From: an uncultured Sulfurimonas sp.
Lineage (GTDB): Bacteria > Campylobacterota > Campylobacteria > Campylobacterales > Sulfurimonadaceae
Assembly: GCA_937914675.1 (NCBI GenBank)
Contig: CALDOC010000458.1
Coordinates: 1-19,854 of the forward strand
DNA length: 19,854 nt
Direction: 5' to 3'
Positions 15,097 to 19,854 of this stretch are shown in pieces. The first letter of the stretch is position 1. Each line of letters begins with the position of its first letter. Both the position numbers and the translations under genes were made by a program. The notes beneath the pieces were generated by a model. That model was given only the letters and a program-made list of their open reading frames with translations, was not told the DNA's origin and searched no databases.

Positions 15097-18000
15097 TTAA
15101 GTCAAAACCTCTAAATGCGATGGCAACTGTCTTGAGTCGTTTCTCTGCGCGTCTCGCCAGCTTTGAGGCGTCTTCCACTTTTTGACCCATTTTGGAAGCA
15201 AATCGCCGCTCATTGGACGCGCAACGACGTATCCTTGAGCCAATTGGCATCCCAGTTGAATGAGAATCTTGCCATGCTCAATAGATTCAACGCCTTCTGC
15301 GAGCGGCTTGGCGCTAAACGCTTCGGCAAGACCGACGGACGCGTCCACAATGCTCAAATCACCTGAGTCATGCAAGATGTCTAAAACAAAACTCTTATCG
15401 ATTTTCAGCGTGTCGATGCCCAACTTTTTAAGATAAGAAAGGGTTGAATACCCAGTTCCAAAATCATCAAGCGAAACCGTAATGTTTCGCTCATGCAATT
15501 TTTCTATAATTTGGCGCACTTCGTCTATTTCATGCAATGAACTAGATTCGAGTATCTCAATGTCGATCTGACGAGGATCGACATTTGGGTGTTTTGCAAG
15601 AGTGTCATCAATCAAAGAGAAAAAATTAGGCTGCTTAAACGTGTAAGCGCTTATATTGACGCTAACTTTCGTGGCGAGTCCATCAGTTCGCCATCGGCAA
15701 ATCTGAGACAACGCTTCGTTAAAAACCCATTGGTCGATTTCATACATTAACGGGCGATTGTCCACGATTGAGAGAAAATCGTCAGGATAGACTACGCCTC
15801 GAACTGGATCGTTCCAGCGAATCAACGCTTCGACTCCGATAACTTCACCGCTTTTCATATTGACTTTAGGTTGATAGCAAAGAGTAAATTCGTTATTGTT
15901 TAGGGCGTTTTTGATTGCCAAGGCGCTTTCGCCAATCTCATTGGAGATATTTAAAATTTCATTAAAAACCGCTATCTGATTTTTACCTCGCAATTTGGCT
16001 TCGTACATAGCTTGGTCCGCTTGGCGAAGTAGAATGTCCGCGTCAACGCCATACTCTTTTGAATAAAAAGTGACTCCTACGCTGACGGAGACGGTTATAA
16101 GGGCGTTGTGAATTTCAATGGGAGATGACGCGGCTTCAAGCAAACGATTTAAAATAGTGAACGTTTCGCTTTTGTCATTCTGATTGTTCAAAATTACAAC
16201 GAACTCATCACCGCCAAAACGCGCGAGAGTGTCCCCTTCTCGCAGAGCGTTTTGCATTCGTTTGGAGACTTCAATGAGCAAAAGATCCCCTACGTCATGT
16301 CCATAAACGTCGTTTACCTGTTTGAAGCCGTCTAAATCGAGATAAGCGAGGGCGATTTTTTGATTGTTGCGATGTGAATTTACCACGCTTTGCTTCATTC
16401 GGTCTGAAAACAGCACTCTATTTGGCAATTTTGTCAATGGATCGAAATGGGCGATGCGTTCGAGTTCCTTTTCATGATTCTTAGCGTCGGTTATATCTTT
16501 GGCGCTGACCATAATGCGCTTATTGTCCGGCATTAACGAAAAGGCCATCTTCATGGAAACATAGCTGCCATTTTTATTGATGCAAGTTTTTTCAAAAGAT
16601 TCCAAATAACCCATCTCAAATACGATTTGCAAAGCCGTTCTTACTCGTTCTTGATCTTCAATAATCGATAACGCCAAACAGGAAGTTGCCAAAAGTTCTG
16701 AGCGGTTAAATCCGCTCATTGAGAGATAAGCGTCGTTAAAATCCAAAAAATTGCTTTGTAGGTCGAGAATTGCCAGTCCATCGCGTGAAATGTCAAAAAT
16801 TGTTTTAAATTCTTCGTTTTGTTCTTTGATTAATTCTACCTGCTTCTTCCAGTTCGTGATGTCGTAAATATAGCTATACCACAATACGCTGCCATCAGGT
16901 TGTTTTTCGGGTTTGGCTATTCCTTTAATCCACATAATCCCTTTATCTGGATGCGTCACGCGAAACTCATCTTCCCACAACGTCAGATTATCGAAAGAGC
17001 TTTGCGTCGTCTTCTTGATATGATCTATATCTTCGGGATGAGTGAGAGCGAAAATTTTTGAAGCGTCCTCTTTCACTTCTTGGGGCATCACGCCGTAAAT
17101 GTCATAAAGATGTTCCGACGCGTAAGGAAAACACATCCTGCCATCTAAAAATACTTGAAAGTTGTAAATAACCCCGGGAATGTTTTCAGCGAGATTGGTA
17201 AGTTTTTTGTTTGTTTCAAGCAACTCGTTTTCAATCTCTTTTTGACGAGTGACGTCATTGAACGTAGCGTATAAATATGGTTTTTCATCCAAAATTATCC
17301 TTACTACGTTAACGGAAACATCTTTTATGGAGCCATCTTTTGTTTTGTGTTTGGTTAAAAACTTGTCCCAACCTCTTTCGACTATGTTTGTTTGGCGAAC
17401 TTTTATCTCATTCTCGTCTTCAATTATTTCAAGATCTTTCGTGGTAATCTTTTTAAATTCCTCTTTTGAGTAGCCATACGTCTCAAGAGATTTTTTGTTG
17501 AATTCCAAAAATGTTTGCGTCTCTACGTCTATCAAAACAATGGCGTCCAAAGCCTCCTCAAAGATGGAAAAAAACTTTAGTTGGGTCTTTTTAATCTCTG
17601 ATTCAACGTTTTTTAGTTTCGTTACGTCTCTAGCGACACCAAAGAGCCCAATCACTTTTCCAGCGGAGTTTTTTATTGGGTATTTTCGATTGTCTACCCA
17701 ACCTTGCTTGTTGTTTTCATCAAAAAAAGGCTGAATCTCCTCTATGTGGGAAAGATTTCCTTTGTAAATTTCTTTTTCAAGTTCATAATAAATATCCGCA
17801 TGCTCTTTTGGAAACAGCTCGTAATCCATTTTACCAACTATCTCTTCGCCTTTTTCGTATCCGACAATAATCGCCATACTGTCGCTTGAGGCCGTTAAGA
17901 CGTGGTGGGCGTCCTTAAAGTAAATAAAATCGTTCGTATTCTCCAACATTGCTTGAAAGTTCATCTCCATGACGCTGAGCTCATCCGATTTTTCACTCAA

Positions 18001-18393
18001 TCCACTCAAACTTCTAACGTCGATTAATTCAACCCTAAAGAGCAAATTCTCAACTATGGCGTCGCTTGAGAGTCGATGAAACTTACCTTTTACTATGATA
18101 ATCTCTTTATTCTTCTTTAAAATACGAAAAATAAGCTCAAAAGATTCATCAAGCGAGTCGCCAGCGTCAGAGACGCCAAATAGCTCAACGTCATGAGGAT
18201 GAATGAGTTCGAGCAGATGAATCCTCTTCTTTGAAATCGCTTTATTCATGCCAATGTCGAATATCGCTTCGAAATTTTCTTTTTCTACGTAAAATAAGAG
18301 TTGCTGATCATTGTGGTTATGGTAAATTGAAATATGATTTTTTAGAGCTTCCATATTTGCGGAATTTAAAGCGGTTTTTTGGGAGTTTGTCAA
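15097..18393 (-). CDS. multi-PAS GGDEF-EAL cyclic-di-GMP protein
   Basis: A 1098-aa cytoplasmic protein without signal or membrane segments. Four PAS/PAC modules are seen at about 145-260, 270-385, 395-515 and 525-640, after an N-terminal PAS-like region (about 20-130). The GGDEF domain (645-810) has intact GGDEF at 727-731 and an inhibitory RxxD site, REGD, at 718-721. The EAL domain (820-1070) has Glu855 in EALIRW, Asn913, Glu949, Asp976-Asp977 in DDFGTG, Lys997, Glu1033 and Gln1053. Both diguanylate cyclase and phosphodiesterase residues are present, so either activity is possible; many such proteins act mainly as phosphodiesterases. The start is TTG at 18393, supported by AAAGG 8 nt upstream. 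The first ATG (residue 14) has no ribosome site. It is a stand-alone gene. Confidence 0.94.
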   Translation of the reverse strand: MTNSQKTALNSANMEALKNHISIYHNHNDQQLLFYVEKENFEAIFDIGMNKAISKKRIHLLELIHPHDVELFGVSDAGDSLDESFELIFRILKKNKEIIIVKGKFHRLSSDAIVENLLFRVELIDVRSLSGLSEKSDELSVMEMNFQAMLENTNDFIYFKDAHHVLTASSDSMAIIVGYEKGEEIVGKMDYELFPKEHADIYYELEKEIYKGNLSHIEEIQPFFDENNKQGWVDNRKYPIKNSAGKVIGLFGVARDVTKLKNVESEIKKTQLKFFSIFEEALDAIVLIDVETQTFLEFNKKSLETYGYSKEEFKKITTKDLEIIEDENEIKVRQTNIVERGWDKFLTKHKTKDGSIKDVSVNVVRIILDEKPYLYATFNDVTRQKEIENELLETNKKLTNLAENIPGVIYNFQVFLDGRMCFPYASEHLYDIYGVMPQEVKEDASKIFALTHPEDIDHIKKTTQSSFDNLTLWEDEFRVTHPDKGIMWIKGIAKPEKQPDGSVLWYSYIYDITNWKKQVELIKEQNEEFKTIFDISRDGLAILDLQSNFLDFNDAYLSMSGFNRSELLATSCLALSIIEDQERVRTALQIVFEMGYLESFEKTCINKNGSYVSMKMAFSLMPDNKRIMVSAKDITDAKNHEKELERIAHFDPLTKLPNRVLFSDRMKQSVVNSHRNNQKIALAYLDLDGFKQVNDVYGHDVGDLLLIEVSKRMQNALREGDTLARFGGDEFVVILNNQNDKSETFTILNRLLEAASSPIEIHNALITVSVSVGVTFYSKEYGVDADILLRQADQAMYEAKLRGKNQIAVFNEILNISNEIGESALAIKNALNNNEFTLCYQPKVNMKSGEVIGVEALIRWNDPVRGVVYPDDFLSIVDNRPLMYEIDQWVFNEALSQICRWRTDGLATKVSVNISAYTFKQPNFFSLIDDTLAKHPNVDPRQIDIEILESSSLHEIDEVRQIIEKLHERNITVSLDDFGTGYSTLSYLKKLGIDTLKIDKSFVLDILHDSGDLSIVDASVGLAEAFSAKPLAEGVESIEHGKILIQLGCQLAQGYVVARPMSGDLLPKWVKKWKTPQSWRDAQRNDSRQLPSHLEVLT

Positions 18394-18493
18394 AATGCAA
18401 ACCTTTTGTTTTTAATCTTTTGTTAACGATTGTCGCTTCAAAACAGATTTATCTTTGCCAATTCAAATTTAAAGCGCAAAAATTTTAAAATAA
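18394..18493. other. short gap upstream of the GGDEF-EAL gene
   Basis: About 100 AT-rich bases between the TTG start of the minus-strand GGDEF-EAL gene and the plus-strand pseudogene. It holds the AAAGG ribosome site for the minus-strand gene near 18402-18406 and probably its promoter; a GATAAAT sequence on the minus strand is a weak -10 candidate. I see no open frame or stable hairpin. Confidence 0.5.
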
Positions 18494-19102
18494 TTGTTAC
18501 TGGCATTGTATCAAAAAAAAGCTATAAACACTGCTCTTTTGCTGCGCGCCATGGTTATTATTTATACAGCGATAGAAGCTATTTCAATAGGCTTTAGCTG
18601 TATCATGGACGCTCAACTCGTGGAGCAGAGTCGAGACAAACTACATGACTTAAGTAAAAATTGGGACAGCTTATCAATTATTTAGCCACTGAACTTCTCA
18701 AAAAAAGCGTCAGCGAAATGAAATCAAAAGCTCAAGTATGCGAATATTGATGAAAACAACAAAGTCGCAAAATACGTAGAAACGTATAAATACCATGATT
18801 TTTTGCCACAACGTAAACAAAGTCTTGTTTATTCATGCAAGGTGACGCAGCATGATGATTTTGAGGAAAAAGTCCTTGGCGTTTTAAACAAAGACAGCGT
18901 AGTGTTTGTTATAGACGCGCAAAAATTCATTCAAGAAAAAAATAGTGAGAAATACGAAGAGATAGTGATACTTAAGTTTGGTGGCAAAGGTCGATACATA
19001 GGAATTTTGGTAAATTCATTAAGCGACATTCCTGAGATACAAATAGAGGACATAAGACCTCTCGATGAATATAGGAAGTTGCAAGGGTCAAACTTCAAAT
19101 AA
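18494..19102 (+). pseudogene. frameshifted remnant with C-terminal CheW-like half domain
   Basis: Three consecutive pieces of apparently coding sequence lie in alternating frames. Piece 1 (18494-18660) reads to DKLHDLSKN and then meets TAG at 18683. Piece 2 (18661-18747, next frame) reads LGQLINYLATELLKKS to CEY before TGA. Piece 3 (about 18749-19102, first frame again) reads IDENNKVAKYVETYKYHDF onward. One lost A in the A run at 18656-18660 and one extra base near 18748 would join them. Piece 3 ends with VVFVIDAQKF, EEIVILKFGG, GILVNSLSDIPEI and EDIRPL, which match the second half of CheW domains. The intact ancestor was probably a chemotaxis coupling or receptor-type protein; piece 1 is not recognisable. 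Starting from TTG at 18803, a 99-aa product is possible. Sequencing error is an alternative to decay. Confidence 0.65.
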
Positions 19103-19160
19103 CGCTATATTTTGTAGCGCCATTTTAGATTTGCGAGAAAAGAGTTTTGGCAGTTTTCTC
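19103..19160. terminator. two small inverted repeats between pseudogene and beta-barrel gene
   Basis: CGCTA (19103-19107) and TAGCG (19115-19119) flank TATTTTG, with CCATTTT after it. GAGAAAA (19135-19141) and TTTTCTC (19154-19160) form a second, 7-bp stem. Either may end transcription from the convergent genes on both sides. Both are weak, and the first has only a 5-bp stem. Confidence 0.35.
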
Positions 19161-19186
19161 TACTTAAATTATCACTGTTTGAAGCG

Positions 19187-19696
19187 TTAAAACTTATAGC
19201 CTAAACTCACGTTCGCCGTCGTTAGCGCATAGTCTAACATGAGGTAGCTGAGATTGTATCGTCTATAACTTGCTTCCACCATAAAACGTTCTGTAAGAGA
19301 GTACTCTAAACCAGCGCCGTAGCTCATTCCAGCTGACATCGCAGTCGTTCTGTTGGAGCCCGCGCCGCTAGAACCTAGAGACTGAAACCCATAACCAATC
19401 GAGCCGTAGAACACGGTGTCTTTAAACGCTTCATACCCTAGATTGTAGTAAATGTTACCGATGTTTCCCGAGTCGCTTGAAGAGCTTGCGCCACTACCCA
19501 ACAACGAGTACCCTACCCCAATCGTCTGTTTCATCGTTTCACCAAACTTAAGCCCATAATCAAAACTCGCGCCACTCTTAGACTCGCCATCAACGTCCGC
19601 CATCGTATAACCCACGCTAAAAAATGAACTCGCCGCGAATGAAGAACTACTCAAAACCCCAACCGTCGCAACTATGCTTAAAAACTTATTTTTCAT
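19187..19696 (-). CDS. small outer-membrane beta-barrel protein
   Basis: A 169-aa exported protein. The signal peptide MKNKFLSIVATVGVLSSSSFAA is probably cut near residues 21-22. The mature chain alternates polar and hydrophobic residues in aromatic, Gly-rich strands (FSVGYTMADV, IYYNLGYEAF, VFYGSIGYGF, VEASYRRYNL). It ends in VSLGYKF with a terminal Phe, the signature recognised by the Bam assembly machinery. The mature length of about 148 residues suits an eight-strand barrel of the OmpA/OmpW/opacity-like class. Ser/Gly-rich loops (GSGASSSSDSGN, GSSGAGSN) are probably extracellular. AAAGGA lies about 6 nt before ATG. An 18-bp inverted repeat sits 18 nt upstream of the start. Function beyond membrane location cannot be told. 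Confidence 0.88.
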   Translation of the reverse strand: MKNKFLSIVATVGVLSSSSFAASSFFSVGYTMADVDGESKSGASFDYGLKFGETMKQTIGVGYSLLGSGASSSSDSGNIGNIYYNLGYEAFKDTVFYGSIGYGFQSLGSSGAGSNRTTAMSAGMSYGAGLEYSLTERFMVEASYRRYNLSYLMLDYALTTANVSLGYKF

Positions 19697-19714
19697 AAAC
19701 TATCCTTTTATTTT

Positions 19715-19732
19715 GGACAATGTATCTTGTCC
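19715..19732. promoter_or_regulatory. 18-bp inverted repeat upstream of the beta-barrel gene
   Basis: Perfect 6-bp arms GGACAA and TTGTCC flank TGTATC, 18 nt before the ATG of the minus-strand barrel gene. It could be a repressor site or a hairpin in the leader; on the minus strand it also contains TACATT, a poor -10 candidate. Confidence 0.4.
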
Positions 19733-19756
19733 GTTGGCGAAAGTTTACACACCACA

Positions 19757-19798
19757 AACGAAGCCCTCATTTCGTTACTAAAAAAATGTTGTTTTTTT
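19757..19798. other. hairpin plus A7/T7 inverted repeat in the upstream gap
   Basis: AACGAA (19757-19762) and TTCGTT (19771-19776) form a 6-bp stem. Just beyond, seven A (19780-19786), TGTTG and seven T (19792-19798) form a second inverted repeat. On the minus strand these lie between the CRISPR-like element and the barrel gene and could act as a terminator for transcription entering from the right, or as T-rich promoter background. The rest of 19733-19818 shows nothing recognisable. Confidence 0.35.
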
Positions 19799-19818
19799 GC
19801 AGATAAATCAATGCCGAG

Positions 19819-19854
19819 GTTTCAATCCCCTAATAATCGGGTCATATTGTAATA
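19819..19854 (-). CRISPR. possible single CRISPR repeat at the window edge
   Basis: The last 36 bases start with GTTTCAATCCCC on the plus strand, so on the minus strand they end in GGGGATTGAAAC. Ending in ATTGAAAC is characteristic of many CRISPR repeats, and 36 bp is a common repeat length. A short CCC/GGG stem around TAATAAT is possible. Only one copy is inside the window, no spacer is visible and no cas gene is nearby, so this stays a candidate. If real, the array extends to the right and would be read leftwards, making this its final repeat. Confidence 0.35.

Noticed and set aside
18494..18685. Piece 1 of the CheW remnant as an independent 63-aa membrane protein
   Set aside because: TTG start without a ribosome site, and the adjacent frame continues directly as coding-like sequence, so it is better read as part of a broken gene. 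A link of its AIEA string to chemoreceptor hairpins was considered but is too short to claim.

Overview
The window looks like a chromosomal segment of a Campylobacterota (Epsilonproteobacteria) member, most like the Sulfurimonas/Sulfuricurvum group. This is a protein-level impression: the GluRS is of the GltX1 type known from Helicobacter, the promoters are extended -10 boxes in AT-rich DNA, and sensory proteins are dense (NIT, PAS, Hpt, GGDEF/EAL, a CheW remnant). No rRNA, tRNA or other taxonomic marker is visible. Genes are tightly packed, with many 1-12 nt gaps or overlaps.

Layout. 1-1668 (+): C-terminal two thirds of the Lon protease, cut by the window edge. 1684-7512 (-): a four-gene operon read right to left, Aer-like PAS protein, Hpt protein, NIT-domain hybrid histidine kinase, single-domain response regulator. 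Lon and this operon converge on a shared hairpin terminator at about 1651-1679. 7586-9827 (-): uvrC preceded by a small DUF721/DciA-like gene that overlaps it. 9792-12738 (+): LptM-like lipoprotein, nadB and nhaD, chained by 4-nt and 1-nt overlaps. 12779-14167 (-): gltX, converging with nhaD on a strong hairpin. 14259-15095 (+): a secreted SurA-like chaperone. 15097-18393 (-): a 1098-aa multi-PAS GGDEF-EAL protein whose stop lies one base from the SurA-like stop. About 18494-19102 (+): a frameshifted remnant ending in a CheW-like half domain. 19187-19696 (-): a small outer-membrane beta-barrel. The last 36 bases resemble one CRISPR repeat touching the window edge.

How the genes work together. 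The operon at 1684-7512 contains every step of a His-Asp-His-Asp phosphorelay: kinase His412, its receiver Asp835, Hpt His283, and response regulator Asp59. It also carries domains that have lost the phosphorylated or catalytic residue: a second Hpt with Phe at the His position and two receiver-like domains lacking key residues. The kinase's periplasmic NIT-type sensor has an HxH...CxxC insertion that could bind metal or sense redox. An Aer-like PAS protein, possibly flavin-binding, is the first gene. The output is a CheY-like receiver without an effector domain. Elsewhere the genes are mainly housekeeping: DNA repair (UvrC), NAD synthesis (NadB), sodium/proton exchange (NhaD), tRNA charging (GltX), envelope biogenesis (LptM-like, SurA-like, the beta-barrel) and c-di-GMP turnover.

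No wholly new defence or mobile system is visible. The best leads are the phosphorelay with its HxH...CxxC sensor and the CRISPR-like edge sequence.
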